Source: Arthrobacter sp. H35-D1
GTDB taxonomy: Bacteria; Actinomycetota; Actinomycetes; Actinomycetales; Micrococcaceae
Assembly: GCF_030063185.1 (NCBI RefSeq)
Contig: NZ_JASISP010000008.1
Span: 62,001 to 126,000 of the forward strand
Direction of reading: 5' to 3'
Length of the DNA: 64,000 bases
Shown here: one piece after another, positions 29,595 to 39,416 of the stretch
Layout: each line of letters begins with the position of its first letter
Position numbering within the stretch: the first letter of the stretch is position 1
Notes under the pieces: model-generated
The model's input: only the letters and a program-made list of their open reading frames with translations
What the model was told of the DNA's origin: nothing
The model's database searches: none
Made by a program: the position numbers and the translations under genes

Positions 29595-30527
29595 ATGACT
29601 GATCCCGCACCATCCCTGACAGGTCTCCGGTTTGCCAAAGGCCACGGCACCGGCAACGACTTCGTATTGCTGGCAGACCCGGAAGGCGTGCGCGAGCTGA
29701 CCCCCGGGCAGATCACCAGGCTGTGCGACCGCCACCAAGGCATTGGTGGTGACGGGCTCATTCGTGCAGTGCGTTCCCGGCAGCTGCCCGAGGGTGTGGC
29801 CCTGCTGGAGGACCACCCCGAAGCCGAATGGTTTATGGACTACAGCAACGCCGACGGCTCGCGCTCGGAAATGTGCGGCAACGGGGTGCGGGTGTTCGTG
29901 CACTTTCTAGTGACACAAGGGCTCGTGGTGTTGGAGCCCGGCGAGGAACTGACCATTGGCACGCGCGCCGGTGCCAAGGTCGTCGCGCGCACCGGTGCAG
30001 GCTACCGCGTGGACATGGGCCCGTGGGGTTTCATCCACCCGGAGCTGGCGGCGGAGCGCGGCATGGATTCACTCGTCGAGGCGGCAGGCCTGCCGGTGGA
30101 GCGCCCCGCACTGTCCATCACCATGGGCAACCCCCACACGGTTGTGGCGCTGGCAGACTTGGAAGAATTGGCAGCGATGAGCCTGATCCCGACCCCGGCC
30201 GTCACACCGCTGCCCCCGCACGGCACCAACGTTGAATTCGCTGTGCCTGCCGATCCGCTGGTGATGGACGACGTCGGACACATCAGCATGCGCGTCCACG
30301 AACGTGGCGTGGGGGAGACACTTTCCTGCGGCACAGGGGCGTGCGCCGCAGCGGCCGCCACCCGCTTCTGGGCCGGCACCGGGGCCCCCGACGACTGGGC
30401 CGTGGCAGTGCCCGGCGGCGTGGTGGCAGTGCGGTTCTTTCCCGGCGCCGAAGGCCGCGAAAACGTTGAACTCAGCGGCCCGGCCGTCATCGTTGCCGAA
30501 GGGGTCGTTGCCGACGGCATTCAGTAG
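29595..30527 (+). CDS. dapF: Diaminopimelate epimerase
   Basis: Cofactor-free racemase making meso-diaminopimelate for lysine and peptidoglycan. Both catalytic cysteines are visible: [10 protein letters not shown] in the first domain and [13 protein letters not shown] in the second; [11 protein letters not shown] and HQGIGGDGL are further signatures. 310 residues. It is separate from dapA and dapB but has the same kind of leaderless start region as dapB. Confidence 0.96.
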   Translation: MTDPAPSLTGLRFAKGHGTGNDFVLLADPEGVRELTPGQITRLCDRHQGIGGDGLIRAVRSRQLPEGVALLEDHPEAEWFMDYSNADGSRSEMCGNGVRVFVHFLVTQGLVVLEPGEELTIGTRAGAKVVARTGAGYRVDMGPWGFIHPELAAERGMDSLVEAAGLPVERPALSITMGNPHTVVALADLEELAAMSLIPTPAVTPLPPHGTNVEFAVPADPLVMDDVGHISMRVHERGVGETLSCGTGACAAAAATRFWAGTGAPDDWAVAVPGGVVAVRFFPGAEGRENVELSGPAVIVAEGVVADGIQ

Positions 30528-30598
30528 TGCTGCTTGGGCGTGCAACCGGCTGGGTGCCAGTCGGGCAACGCCGGCGGGTCGGGGCCTGGGCCGGCGGG

Positions 30599-31243
30599 TC
30601 AGGGCTTGGTGCGGGTGACCTTCAGTATCCTGAAGGCCTTGTTGGTGGAGTCGCGGGCCACGGTGAAACCAGCTTCCGGGAACTGTTCGCCCAGTTCGGC
30701 GGCCAACCAGCGCTGCAGGGAATCCGAGCCGAGGTTTTTTTGCACCACCAGGTAGGCGTTTCCCTGCTGGGCCAGTCGAGGCAGCCACATCAGCAGGATC
30801 GAGTGCAGCTCCGACTTGCCCACCCGGATGGGCGGATTGGACCAAATGGTGTTGAACCGCAGGTCGGGGTCGACGCCCTCGGGCGTGGAGGCGTGGACAT
30901 TGTCCAATCCCAGCGCCTTCGCGTTGTCGTTGGTCAGCTCAATGGAGCGCTCGTTGACGTCCACGGCGTGGACGGTGGCCGCGGGGGAGCGCAAGGCCAG
31001 GGTCAGGGCGACGGGCCCCCATCCGCAGCCAATGTCGAGCAGATGGCCTTCGGCGGCCGGCGGCGGCGTCTCGTTGAGCAGGATCACGGTGCCCTTGTCG
31101 ACGCCGTCGGGGCTGAAGATGCCCCCGGCTGTTTGCAATTGACGCTTTTCACCGACCAAGACGACGCTGAGGGGCCGGCGCTTCATCGGCGTCGACGGTT
31201 GTGAACTGAAATAATGATCTGCACCCTGAGTACCCATAGTCAT
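30599..31243 (-). CDS. Class I SAM-dependent methyltransferase (RsmC/RlmG-like)
   Basis: Probable rRNA guanine-N2 methyltransferase. Motif I is LLDIGCGWGPVALTLA and the catalytic motif IV is IWSNPPIRVG, as in RsmC; the 214-residue form corresponds to the C-terminal catalytic half only, common in actinobacteria. Start is ATG 31243 or the ATG two codons later; there is no clear Shine-Dalgarno. It converges on dapF and is divergent from hflX. Confidence 0.88.
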   Translation of the reverse strand: MTMGTQGADHYFSSQPSTPMKRRPLSVVLVGEKRQLQTAGGIFSPDGVDKGTVILLNETPPPAAEGHLLDIGCGWGPVALTLALRSPAATVHAVDVNERSIELTNDNAKALGLDNVHASTPEGVDPDLRFNTIWSNPPIRVGKSELHSILLMWLPRLAQQGNAYLVVQKNLGSDSLQRWLAAELGEQFPEAGFTVARDSTNKAFRILKVTRTKP

Positions 31244-31394
31244 GCCAGATTAGTGCCGATTTGCCGCTTTGTGTATCTAGGCACGCCTTAGCACAACGAC
31301 TCTCGGCGAATGATTGTCCACAGTGACTGGAGCATGTAGGTGTGCGTGTGGACGCGGCGGACTAAGATTGAGGGTAAGCGCCTATAAGGAGAAC

Positions 31395-33056
31395 ATGTCC
31401 AACGCATCTGCACACAATGGTTCCGACGACAACACCACACCCCACAACGCCGGGGACGGGGAGACAACTGACAGCTTGGATGCGTCCGGGCAGGAGCTGT
31501 CGGTCGCCGAAATTGAGGCTGTGATCAACCGCATTTTGGCCAAGGACGCCGCTGCCGCTGCCACGGAGCGTGCCGATGACGAGGTTGAAGCACAGGACCC
31601 GCACCGGGGGACCCCGTCGAGCCGACCACTGTCGGCCCGCGCGCAAGCCGTGTCGTCGCTGGACTTCCAGCACAGCCGCTTTGACGGCGACCAGAGCGAA
31701 CTGGCCGAACGCAATGCCTTGCGTCGGAAAGCCAGCCTGTCCACCGAGCTCGAAGATGTCACCGAGGTTGAATACCGCCAGCTGCGCCTTGAACGTGTTG
31801 TGCTGGCAGGGCTGTGGTCCCAGGGCACCATGGCTGATGCCGAAAACTCGTTGCGTGAATTGGCTGCGCTTGCTGAGACTGCCGGCTCGGAAGTCCTCGA
31901 CGGGTTGGTCCAGCGCCGGGCCAAGCCTGACCCGGCCACCTATCTGGGCACCGGCAAGGCCCAGGAATTGAAAGAAATCGTTCAAGCCACAGGTGCCGAC
32001 ACCGTGGTTATCGATGGTGATCTGGCCCCCTCCCAGCGCCGCACCCTGGAAGAAGTGGTGAAGGTCAAGGTCATTGACCGCACGGCCTTGATCCTGGACA
32101 TTTTTGCCCAGCATGCAAAGTCCAGGGAAGGTCGCGCCCAAGTGGAGCTGGCCCAGATGGAGTACCTGCTGCCGCGTCTGCGTGGTTGGGGTGAATCCAT
32201 GTCCCGCCAGGCTGGCGGGCGCGTCGGCGCAGCCGGCGGCGGCATTGGCTCCCGCGGCCCTGGTGAAACGAAAATGGAATTGGACCGGCGCAAGATCCGC
32301 ACCCGGATGGCCAAGCTGCGCCGTGAAATCGTTGCCATGCGACCTGCACGCGAAACCATGCGGGCCAACCGCAAGCGCAACAGCGTGCCGTCGGTGGCCA
32401 TCGCCGGCTACACCAATGCCGGAAAGTCGTCCTTGCTGAACCGGCTGACCGACGCCGGCGTGCTGGTAGAGAATGCCCTGTTCGCCACCCTCGACCCCAC
32501 CGTGCGCAAGACTGAAACCGCCGACGGCTTGGGCTACACCCTCGTCGACACTGTCGGTTTCGTCCGCTCCCTGCCTACCCAGTTGGTTGAGGCTTTCAGG
32601 TCCACGCTGGAGGAAGTGGCCGACGCCGACCTGATCCTGCACATCGTGGATGCCTCGCACCCGGACCCGGAGGGGCAGATCTCAGCCGTGCGGACGGTGT
32701 TTGCCGAAGTGGGGGCCATGCAAATCCCCGAGATTATTGTTTTGAACAAGGCTGACATCGCCGACCCGTTTGTTGTTGAACGGCTGCGTCAGCACGAAGC
32801 CCGCACGGTGGTGGTGTCCGCCCGTACCGGACAGGGCATGGATGAGCTGATGGAGGCCATCAGCGAGGGAATTCCGCATCCCAGCGTCACCTTGACACTG
32901 TTGGTTCCCTACGATCGCGGCGATGTGTTGAATAAATTGCACCGCAGCGATGCTGAAATCATCAGCTTGGAACACGGCGAGCACGGCACGTTGGCCAATG
33001 TCCGGGTCCGGGAGGACCTGGCCGCCGAGGTTGAGCCGTTTGTCCAGCATGGCTGA
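31395..33056 (+). CDS. hflX: GTPase HflX
   Basis: Ribosome-associated GTPase that splits or rescues stalled ribosomes. The N-terminal HflX domain is followed by GGGIGSRGPGETKMELDRRKIRTR and the G domain with G1 GYTNAGKSSLLNRL near residue 338, G3 DTVGFVRSLPTQLVEAF and G4 NKAD. 553 residues, with a charged N-terminal extension of roughly 90 residues. ATG 31395 has AAGGAG upstream. It overlaps dinG by 8 nt. Confidence 0.95.
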   Translation: MSNASAHNGSDDNTTPHNAGDGETTDSLDASGQELSVAEIEAVINRILAKDAAAAATERADDEVEAQDPHRGTPSSRPLSARAQAVSSLDFQHSRFDGDQSELAERNALRRKASLSTELEDVTEVEYRQLRLERVVLAGLWSQGTMADAENSLRELAALAETAGSEVLDGLVQRRAKPDPATYLGTGKAQELKEIVQATGADTVVIDGDLAPSQRRTLEEVVKVKVIDRTALILDIFAQHAKSREGRAQVELAQMEYLLPRLRGWGESMSRQAGGRVGAAGGGIGSRGPGETKMELDRRKIRTRMAKLRREIVAMRPARETMRANRKRNSVPSVAIAGYTNAGKSSLLNRLTDAGVLVENALFATLDPTVRKTETADGLGYTLVDTVGFVRSLPTQLVEAFRSTLEEVADADLILHIVDASHPDPEGQISAVRTVFAEVGAMQIPEIIVLNKADIADPFVVERLRQHEARTVVVSARTGQGMDELMEAISEGIPHPSVTLTLLVPYDRGDVLNKLHRSDAEIISLEHGEHGTLANVRVREDLAAEVEPFVQHG

Positions 33057-35076
33057 GAGTGAATTTTCAGAACAGGCCATTGAGCTCTTGGACAAAGCCG
33101 TTTCAGCAATGGGCGGCCAGCGCCGGGACGGCCAGCATGAAATGGTGCGCCGCGTGGTGGAGGCCATCGAAACTGGCGACCACCTTCTTGTCCAGGCAGG
33201 CACTGGAACTGGAAAGTCGCTGGCCTACCTGATCCCCTTGATCGTGAACTCACTCACGAGCGACAAGCCCTCGGTGGTGGCCACCGCAACCCTTGCGTTG
33301 CAAGCCCAGATCGTGGGTCGCGACGTGCCCAGGCTGCTGGAGGCCTTGGCCCCTCTTCTGCCGCGGCCCATTGATGTGGCCCTTGTCAAGGGTCGCAGCA
33401 ACTACGTGTGCAAGCACAAGCTTGGCGGCGGTTTTCCCGCGGAGGACACCGGCGAAGGGGCCCTGTTCAGCCTCGGAGAGGACAGCAGCGTTCCCCACCC
33501 TTCCGGAGTAGCCTCCGGCCCCACGTCTCAGCTCGGCAGGGAAGTGGTGCGGCTGCGCGAATGGGCGCAGGATACCGAAACCGGGGACAGGGATGAACTG
33601 GTGCCCGGGGTCGCCGACAAGGCCTGGCGCCAAGTCTCCGTGACATCGATGGAATGCCTGGGTGCACAAAAGTGTCCGCTGGCCGCAGAGTGCTTTTCAG
33701 AATTGGCGCGGGCTCGAGGCGGTGAAGCAGACATTGTGGTGACAAACCACGCAATGCTGGCCATCAGTGCCTTCGAAGGGATAGCCGTCCTGCCCGACTA
33801 TGACGTGGTGGTGGTGGATGAGGCCCATGAACTTCAGGATCGGGTGACAGGTGCTGTCACCGGGCAGCTCTCCGTGCAGATGGTGCAGGCTGCCGCCTCC
33901 AGCACCCGCAAGCACACAGGTGTTTCAGTTGACGCCCTCCATGCCAGTGCCGCCGCCCTCGACCTGGTGTTGGCGGGCATACCTGAGGGGCTGCAACCCA
34001 ACGGGTTGAGCGACGTGCAAACGCAAGCTGTTGAACAAGTGCGGGACGCCGTGCGGGCGGCGTTGTCGGATTCCAAGCCGGAAGGAAATTCAGGTGCCGA
34101 CGGCGGACGCTCCATTGCCAGGTCCCGCTTGAACTTGATCTTTGACCTGTGTGAACGATTGTTGGCCGCCAATGACGCCCGTGAAGTGGTGTGGGCATCG
34201 CGCCCGGGCAGCTTCACCCCCGGCAAGGGCTACCAAAAGGCGGATGAAAACGAACCGGCCGTCATCAATATTGCCCCGTTGAGCGTGGCCATGAAACTGC
34301 GGGAAGGACTGTTTGCCGACCGCACTGTGGTGCTGACCTCCGCCACGCTGTCCATCGGGGAATCGTTCCAATCCACGGCGGGTGGACTTGGGCTGTTGGG
34401 GCCCAGCGCACCCAGCTGGAAGGGGGCCGACGTCGGGTCCCCGTTCGACTATCCCAAGCAGGGCATGTTGTATGTGGCCGCCCACCTGAAAAAGCCCGGC
34501 TTCGGAATGTCCCAGGAACAGTTGGATGAGCTCGCTGCCCTCATCACTGCTGCCGGTGGCGGAACACTGGCGTTGTTCTCCTCTCGGCGAGCTGCGGAAG
34601 ACGCGGCCGAGAAGTTGCGCAAGAAGCTCTCGGTGAAGATCTTGTGCCAGGGCGATTCATCGATGGCCGGGCTCATCAAGGAATTTGCCGCTGAACCGGA
34701 CACCTGCCTCTTTGGCACCATGTCGCTATGGCAAGGTGTCGACGTGCAGGGGGCTTCATGCCGGCTGGTTGTCATTGATAGAATTCCTTTCCCGCGCCCG
34801 GACGACCCGCTTGTCACGGCCAGGGCCAGGGCCGTGGCACAGAGCGGCGGCGATGGATTTATCGCCATCTCGGCAACACACGCAGCCGTCCGCCTTGCCC
34901 AAGGAGTAGGTCGCTTGATCCGTTCCAGCGAGGACAGGGGTGTGGTCGCGGTGCTGGATTCACGCCTGGCCAACGCCAGTTACGGCGGCTTCCTGCGTGC
35001 GGCACTGCCACCATTTTGGGCCACGAAGGACAAGACAGTTGTCCTTTCAGCGCTGAAAAGGCTATCGGGCCATTGA
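33049..35076 (+). CDS. ATP-dependent DNA helicase, DinG/XPD-like
   Basis: Superfamily 2 5'-3' helicase with an iron-sulfur domain. Walker A AGTGTGKS is at residues 50-57 and the DEAH box in VVVDEAHEL. Four cysteines fitting the XPD/DinG cluster are visible: SNYVCKHK, then CLGAQKCPLAAEC. The C-terminal motor has TSATLS, GTMSLWQGVDVQG and the closing QGVGRLIRSSEDRG. 675 residues; the start overlaps the hflX stop. Located next to lexA, but no SOS box is seen for it here. Confidence 0.93.
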   Translation: MAESEFSEQAIELLDKAVSAMGGQRRDGQHEMVRRVVEAIETGDHLLVQAGTGTGKSLAYLIPLIVNSLTSDKPSVVATATLALQAQIVGRDVPRLLEALAPLLPRPIDVALVKGRSNYVCKHKLGGGFPAEDTGEGALFSLGEDSSVPHPSGVASGPTSQLGREVVRLREWAQDTETGDRDELVPGVADKAWRQVSVTSMECLGAQKCPLAAECFSELARARGGEADIVVTNHAMLAISAFEGIAVLPDYDVVVVDEAHELQDRVTGAVTGQLSVQMVQAAASSTRKHTGVSVDALHASAAALDLVLAGIPEGLQPNGLSDVQTQAVEQVRDAVRAALSDSKPEGNSGADGGRSIARSRLNLIFDLCERLLAANDAREVVWASRPGSFTPGKGYQKADENEPAVINIAPLSVAMKLREGLFADRTVVLTSATLSIGESFQSTAGGLGLLGPSAPSWKGADVGSPFDYPKQGMLYVAAHLKKPGFGMSQEQLDELAALITAAGGGTLALFSSRRAAEDAAEKLRKKLSVKILCQGDSSMAGLIKEFAAEPDTCLFGTMSLWQGVDVQGASCRLVVIDRIPFPRPDDPLVTARARAVAQSGGDGFIAISATHAAVRLAQGVGRLIRSSEDRGVVAVLDSRLANASYGGFLRAALPPFWATKDKTVVLSALKRLSGH

Positions 35077-35157
35077 GCCTGCGCCGAGCCTGAACAGTGC
35101 GGCTGACCAGTGCGCCAGAGTCCTCTGCCTGGCCAGTGATCGGCCACTGACCCGGCA

Positions 35158-35197
35158 TAAAAAGAGCACCCCGGTCGTTCCCGTCCGGGGTGCTCTT
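35158..35197. terminator. Intrinsic terminator between dinG and lexA
   Basis: AAGAGCACCCCGG (35162-35174) pairs perfectly with CCGGGGTGCTCTT (35185-35197), loop 10 nt. On the minus strand it ends in TTTTT, so it best serves lexA; on plus it may also stop dinG. Confidence 0.9.
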
Positions 35198-35249
35198 CGC
35201 TGTGCCGACCGGCCCTCCGCGGGGGCGTTTGGCTTGCGGTTGTCTCTTG

Positions 35250-35993
35250 TTAGAGGCTGCGCAGCACCGAGACAACTTTGCCCATGATGGTTGCATGGTC
35301 GCCGAGGATGGGCTCGTAGCGGGTGTTCTGTGGCAAGAGCCACGTGTGCCCGTCGCGCTGGCGGAAGGTTTTCACTGTTGCCTCATCCTCCAACAACGCC
35401 GCAACGATGTCGCCGTTGTTGGCTGTTGGCTGCTGCCTGACAACAACCCAGTCACCGTCGCAAATGGCGGCGTCGATCATCGAATCACCTTGGACCCTGA
35501 GCATGAACAGCTCGCCGCTGCCCACGATCTGCCGTGGCAGCGGCATAATGTCATCGACTGACTGATCGGCCAGGATGGGGCCGCCGGCCGCGATGCGCCC
35601 CACGAGCGGAACAAAGGCCGTGTCCGAGGAACTGCTGAGTTCGGCAAAGTTCAAGCCGTTGGAACTGCGCAGGTGGCTGGGGGAGTTGACTCCCTCAATC
35701 TCCACTTTGCCATTGTCAAGTACCAGTGGAATAAGCACTTCCATGGCACGGGGCCGCTTGGGATCGCGCCGCAAATAGCCGTGGCGTTCAAGCTGGGTCA
35801 GCTGGTGCGTGACGCTGGAGAGACTCGCCAGCCCCACTGCGTCGCCAATTTCACGCATGGAGGGCGGGTAGCCCTTGTCTGCGATGGAGCGTTGGATGCA
35901 CTCGAGGATCTTCTTTTGCCTGACGGTCAACCCCTTCATGCCTGCGCGGCTCGGCGCCTGGGGAATGCGGTGCGGAGGGTCTGGAAGCGCCAT
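35250..35993 (-). CDS. lexA: SOS repressor LexA
   Basis: Repressor of the SOS regulon, inactivated by RecA-stimulated self-cleavage. The N-terminal winged helix ([17 protein letters not shown] to [12 protein letters not shown]) is followed by the cleavage site Ala136-Gly137 in [10 protein letters not shown] and the Ser171/Lys208 catalytic dyad ([17 protein letters not shown]). 247 residues. The ATG at 35993 has AAAGGAA upstream. Two LexA boxes lie in the divergent gap, so it probably represses itself. Confidence 0.97.
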   Translation of the reverse strand: MALPDPPHRIPQAPSRAGMKGLTVRQKKILECIQRSIADKGYPPSMREIGDAVGLASLSSVTHQLTQLERHGYLRRDPKRPRAMEVLIPLVLDNGKVEIEGVNSPSHLRSSNGLNFAELSSSSDTAFVPLVGRIAAGGPILADQSVDDIMPLPRQIVGSGELFMLRVQGDSMIDAAICDGDWVVVRQQPTANNGDIVAALLEDEATVKTFRQRDGHTWLLPQNTRYEPILGDHATIMGKVVSVLRSL

Positions 35994-36103
35994 GGTTCCG
36001 AGTTCCTTTCGTGGCTGCCCTGACCAATGTCAGTGCCTGCTGGTGGACTGCATCTAACGCTCAATCCTTGTTCCCCCAAGTTTAAGCCACGAACAGGGTA
36101 ATT

Positions 36104-36119
36104 TCAAACATTTGTTCGA
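36104..36119. promoter_or_regulatory. LexA box, lexA-proximal
   Basis: TCAAACATTTGTTCGA is close to the actinobacterial SOS box (one arm perfect, one mismatch in the other). It is 111 nt upstream of lexA and is placed to control it. Confidence 0.75.
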
Positions 36120-36172
36120 TCAGGTCTTGGCAAGTGTCGTCCATAGGTGCTAAAACTGTACTAGTAGCAAGT

Positions 36173-36188
36173 TCGAACATACATTCTA
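36173..36188. promoter_or_regulatory. LexA box, LysM-gene-proximal
   Basis: TCGAACATACATTCTA has a perfect left arm TCGAAC and a weaker right arm. It is 83 nt before the LysM gene and 69 bp from the first box (start to start), so the two could serve the two divergent genes separately. Confidence 0.75.
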
Positions 36189-36270
36189 ACGAATATGCAA
36201 TGCATGGAGATTTGATCCAGACGGTGTTGGTGGCCACGGATCCGGATCCATGGCGAAAGGACCAGAAGTC

Positions 36271-36741
36271 ATGAATGCAATGGTTTTCCCGACAGCAGCA
36301 TTTGGCCGCACCTACAGCCGCCAGAACAAGGGCAGAATCAGTAATGGCAGCAGTGTGGTGGCGAGCAAGGCCGACATCGTGGCCGGTGGTGTTTCGGCGG
36401 AAACCACCGTCGGCCTGCAGTTGAACCGCCGCGGCCGGTTGGTGCTTTTGGGCATCCCTGCCATCACCCTTGCAGCGGTTCTGATGTTTGCCTCCCTCGC
36501 GTTTGTGTTCGGGTCGATGGCGGCTCCGGCGCACGCCTCGGCGGCGTACCCGGCCGTGGACATGGCCGATTACGCCAGGACGGTGACAGTTCTCCAGGGT
36601 GAGAGCTTGTGGAGCATTGCAGCAGCCAGCAACCCGCATGGCAATGTTCGCGAGGTGGTACGCGAAATCGTGGCCCTGAACGAACTTGGCACCGGTGTCC
36701 TTCAGGCCGGACAGCAACTGTTCGTGCCCCTTCCCAAGTAG
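36271..36741 (+). CDS. LysM-domain membrane protein, probable SOS cell-division inhibitor (YneA/ChiZ/DivS-like)
   Basis: The 156-residue product has one membrane helix (RLVLLGIPAITLAAVLMFASLAFVFGSMA, about 65-95) and a C-terminal LysM (VTVLQGESLWSIAAASNPHGNVREVVREIVALN...VLQAGQQLFVPL) facing the wall. In Bacillus (YneA), Mycobacterium (ChiZ, Rv2719c) and Corynebacterium (DivS) the gene divergent from lexA is an SOS-induced division suppressor; this one has the same position, a LexA box and a similar layout. I use ATG 36271 because AAAGGA lies 10 nt upstream; ATG 36250 is the alternative. Function is inferred, not shown. Confidence 0.85.
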   Translation: MNAMVFPTAAFGRTYSRQNKGRISNGSSVVASKADIVAGGVSAETTVGLQLNRRGRLVLLGIPAITLAAVLMFASLAFVFGSMAAPAHASAAYPAVDMADYARTVTVLQGESLWSIAAASNPHGNVREVVREIVALNELGTGVLQAGQQLFVPLPK

Positions 36742-36838
36742 TGCCGGCCGCATGGCCAAGCACGCTCCGAAGGGTGCCAGTGCCGAGGCGAAGTGTCCGC
36801 ATGGTGTCGCCGTTTCGGCCTTTGGCCCGGTCAGCAAA

Positions 36839-36844
36839 TACCAT
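36839..36844 (+). promoter_or_regulatory. -10 element of a probable leaderless hisC promoter
   Basis: TACCAT ends 6 nt before the hisC ATG with no Shine-Dalgarno, suggesting that hisC is transcribed separately from the SOS-controlled LysM gene. Confidence 0.4.
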
Positions 36845-36850
36845 GGAGCC

Positions 36851-37948
36851 ATGGATCAGTTTGAACGCCTAGGCCAATTGCCACTCCGCGACGACCTGCG
36901 CGGACAGCACCCCTACGGTGCACCCATGCTCGATGTCCCCGTGCTCCTGAACGTCAATGAAAACACCTTCGGCGTTCCTGCCGACGCAAAGGAAGCCATC
37001 CTGGACGCCGTGGCCGCCGTACTCGAGGGCCTCAACCGCTACCCGGACCGTGAATTCGTTGTTCTGCGTCAAGAACTCGCTTCGTATCTGGGCCACGGCC
37101 TCGACGCAGGCAACCTGTGGGCGGGCAATGGGTCCAATGAGGTGCTCCAGCAGCTTCTGCAGGCTTTTGGCGGACCGGGACGGACTGCCATGGGTTTCCC
37201 TCCCACGTACTCCATGTACCCGTTGCTCGCCAGTGGCACGGGAACCGGCTATCTCGAGGGCGTGCGCGCTGCCGATTACAGCCTGAGCGCGGAGTCGGCG
37301 GCCGAGCAAGTTCGCCTGCACGCCCCGAACATTGTCTTTCTGTGCTCACCCAACAACCCCACCGGGACAGCTCTGGGCCTGGACGTGGTGAAGGCGGTGT
37401 ACGAAGCAGGCGAGGCATCACAGGCCATCGTTATTGTCGATGAGGCGTATGCGGAATTCGCCCACACCGGCACGGCCAGCGCACTCAGCCTGCTTCAGGG
37501 GCGACCGCGCCTTGTGGTCTCGCGCACCATGAGCAAGGCCTTCGCCCTCGCCGGGGCACGCCTCGGGTACCTGGCCGCCGCGCCGGAAGTCGCCGACGCG
37601 TTGCGCCTGGTCAGGTTGCCTTACCACCTCTCGGCCATCACCCAGGCAACGGCGGTTGCCGCCCTGCGCAACTCCGCGTCACTGCTGGCCAACGTTGAAC
37701 AGATCAAGATCCAACGGGATCGAATAGTTCGCGGGCTGAAGGAAATGGGTCTCACCCCGGCTCCCTCGGATTCGAACTTTGTCTTCTTTGGCGGCTTGGA
37801 CAACCCCGCGGAAGTCTGGGCAGCCTTGCTGGCCCAAGGCGTGTTGATCCGCGATGTGGGAATTTCCGGACACCTGCGCGTCACCGCCGGCACGGAAGCT
37901 GAAACCAGTGCGTTCCTCACCGGATTGCGCACCATCCTGGCCGGATAG
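36851..37948 (+). CDS. hisC: Histidinol-phosphate aminotransferase
   Basis: PLP enzyme of histidine synthesis. The fold-type I features are YPDREFVVLRQELASYLG, the NPTG-like CSPNNPTGTALGL, IVDEAYAEF and the PLP lysine in VSRTMSKAFALAGARLGYL. 365 residues from ATG 36851, where the DQFERLGQLPLRDDLRG N-terminus matches actinobacterial HisC. hisD, often next to hisC in this phylum, is not present; the neighbour upstream is the LysM gene. Confidence 0.95.
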   Translation: MDQFERLGQLPLRDDLRGQHPYGAPMLDVPVLLNVNENTFGVPADAKEAILDAVAAVLEGLNRYPDREFVVLRQELASYLGHGLDAGNLWAGNGSNEVLQQLLQAFGGPGRTAMGFPPTYSMYPLLASGTGTGYLEGVRAADYSLSAESAAEQVRLHAPNIVFLCSPNNPTGTALGLDVVKAVYEAGEASQAIVIVDEAYAEFAHTGTASALSLLQGRPRLVVSRTMSKAFALAGARLGYLAAAPEVADALRLVRLPYHLSAITQATAVAALRNSASLLANVEQIKIQRDRIVRGLKEMGLTPAPSDSNFVFFGGLDNPAEVWAALLAQGVLIRDVGISGHLRVTAGTEAETSAFLTGLRTILAG

Positions 37949-38005
37949 GCGGCAGCGGGCCTACGCCGTCGACCGTCCCGGACATGGAGCCGGGAGCGGA
38001 CTGTT

Positions 38006-38035
38006 TGGGCAATAGCACCGCTCTTCTTCTAAACT
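38006..38035 (+). promoter_or_regulatory. Candidate promoter of hisB
   Basis: TGGGCA (38006-38011) and TAAACT (38030-38035), spacer 18 bp, lie in the 173-bp hisC-hisB gap. The TAAACTG context resembles the rpsO promoter. Confidence 0.35.
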
Positions 38036-38121
38036 GGTGTTATTCACAAGGATCGTTCGTGCGCCCCACTGCGCCCTGCACACGGCAGGGGCACAAGTGC
38101 ACTTAGCAAAGGACAGCTGCA

Positions 38122-38742
38122 ATGACTGAGATCACGCCCGGCCAAGGACGTACAGCCCGTTTGGAGCGGGCAACGAGCGAGTCGAGCGTCATGGTTGAAA
38201 TCAACCTCGACGGGACAGGGGTGTCGAACATTGACACGTCCGTGCCGTTTTATGACCACATGCTGACAGCGCTGTCCAAGCACTCCTTGATCGACATGAC
38301 CATCAAGGCCACCGGCGACACCCACATCGATGCCCACCACACAGTGGAGGATGTTGCCATTTCGCTCGGCGAAGTCCTAAAGGTGGCGCTGGGCAACAAG
38401 GCAGGCATCCGCCGCTTTGGCGAGGCCAGCGTCCCGTTGGACGAAGCGCTGGCAAATGCCGTGGTCGACGTCTCGGGTCGCCCGTACCTTGTCCACGGTG
38501 GAGAGCCGGCAGGGCAGGAATACCACCTGATCGGCGGCCACTTCACGGGCTCGCTGACCCGGCACGTTTTTGAAGCCATCACTCTTCACGCACAGATCTG
38601 CCTGCACATGAGAGTCCTTGCCGGCCGGGACCCGCACCACATCGTCGAAGCGCAGTTCAAGGCGTTTGCCCGTGCCCTGCGCTCAGCCGTTGAAGCCGAT
38701 CCCCGCGTCACAGGAATTCCTTCCACGAAGGGCCTTTTGTGA
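38122..38742 (+). CDS. hisB: Imidazoleglycerol-phosphate dehydratase
   Basis: Manganese-dependent dehydratase, sixth step of histidine synthesis. Metal-binding histidine motifs are visible in [28 protein letters not shown] and [17 protein letters not shown]. 206 residues, single-function form without the phosphatase domain. ATG 38122 has AAAGGA upstream. It overlaps hisH by 4 nt (GTGA). Confidence 0.96.
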   Translation: MTEITPGQGRTARLERATSESSVMVEINLDGTGVSNIDTSVPFYDHMLTALSKHSLIDMTIKATGDTHIDAHHTVEDVAISLGEVLKVALGNKAGIRRFGEASVPLDEALANAVVDVSGRPYLVHGGEPAGQEYHLIGGHFTGSLTRHVFEAITLHAQICLHMRVLAGRDPHHIVEAQFKAFARALRSAVEADPRVTGIPSTKGLL

Positions 38743-39416
38743 GCTCTGCAGGACTCGATTCAACAACCACAAAACCCACTGTGACAGTTCTGGACTACGG
38801 TTCGGGGAACGTGCGCTCGGCAGTGCGCGCCCTCGAACGTGCCGGCGCCACCGTGACGCTGAGTGCCAAGAGCGATGACGTGCTCAACGCCGACGGACTG
38901 GTTGTTCCCGGCGTCGGTGCCTTCGGCTCCGTCATGGCCGAGTTGAAAAGCGTCGATGCCCTGCGCATGATCGGCCGAAGGGTGGCCGGCGGTCGCGCCG
39001 TGCTGGGGATTTGCGTGGGGATGCAGGTCCTGTTCGACGCCGGTGTTGAACACGGCATTGAAGAAGAGGGCATGGGGGAGTGGCCGGGCACAGTGGAACT
39101 GCTGCCTGCCGACGTCGTCCCCCACATGGGCTGGAACACTGTCAGGCCGGCAGAAGGTTCCATGCTGTTTGAAGGCATCGAAGACGAGCGCTTCTATTTT
39201 GTGCACTCTTATGGCGTGCAGGCCTGGGACTTTGAAGTGCTCCAGCCGAAAATGCGCCCCCCGCTTGTCACGTGGTCCGAGCACGGTGCTCCCTTCATTG
39301 CGGCCGTTGAAAACGGACCCTTGTGTGCAACACAGTTCCATCCGGAAAAATCCGGCGACGCCGGCGCTCGGCTCCTGCGCAACTGGGTGCAGTCGCTGTC
39401 CAAAGGGGCACACTGA
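38739..39416 (+). CDS. hisH: Imidazole glycerol phosphate synthase, glutaminase subunit
   Basis: Class I glutamine amidotransferase supplying ammonia to HisF. The catalytic cysteine is in [11 protein letters not shown] and the His/Glu pair in [19 protein letters not shown] is the N-terminal signature. 225 residues from GTG 38739. Partner hisF is not in the window. The stop overlaps the next start (ATGA-type). Confidence 0.95.
   Translation: MSSAGLDSTTTKPTVTVLDYGSGNVRSAVRALERAGATVTLSAKSDDVLNADGLVVPGVGAFGSVMAELKSVDALRMIGRRVAGGRAVLGICVGMQVLFDAGVEHGIEEEGMGEWPGTVELLPADVVPHMGWNTVRPAEGSMLFEGIEDERFYFVHSYGVQAWDFEVLQPKMRPPLVTWSEHGAPFIAAVENGPLCATQFHPEKSGDAGARLLRNWVQSLSKGAH

Noticed and set aside
31395-33056. 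LexA box before hflX-dinG
   Set aside because: I looked upstream of hflX and near the dinG start for GAAC-N4-GTTC and found none, so SOS control of dinG is not claimed.
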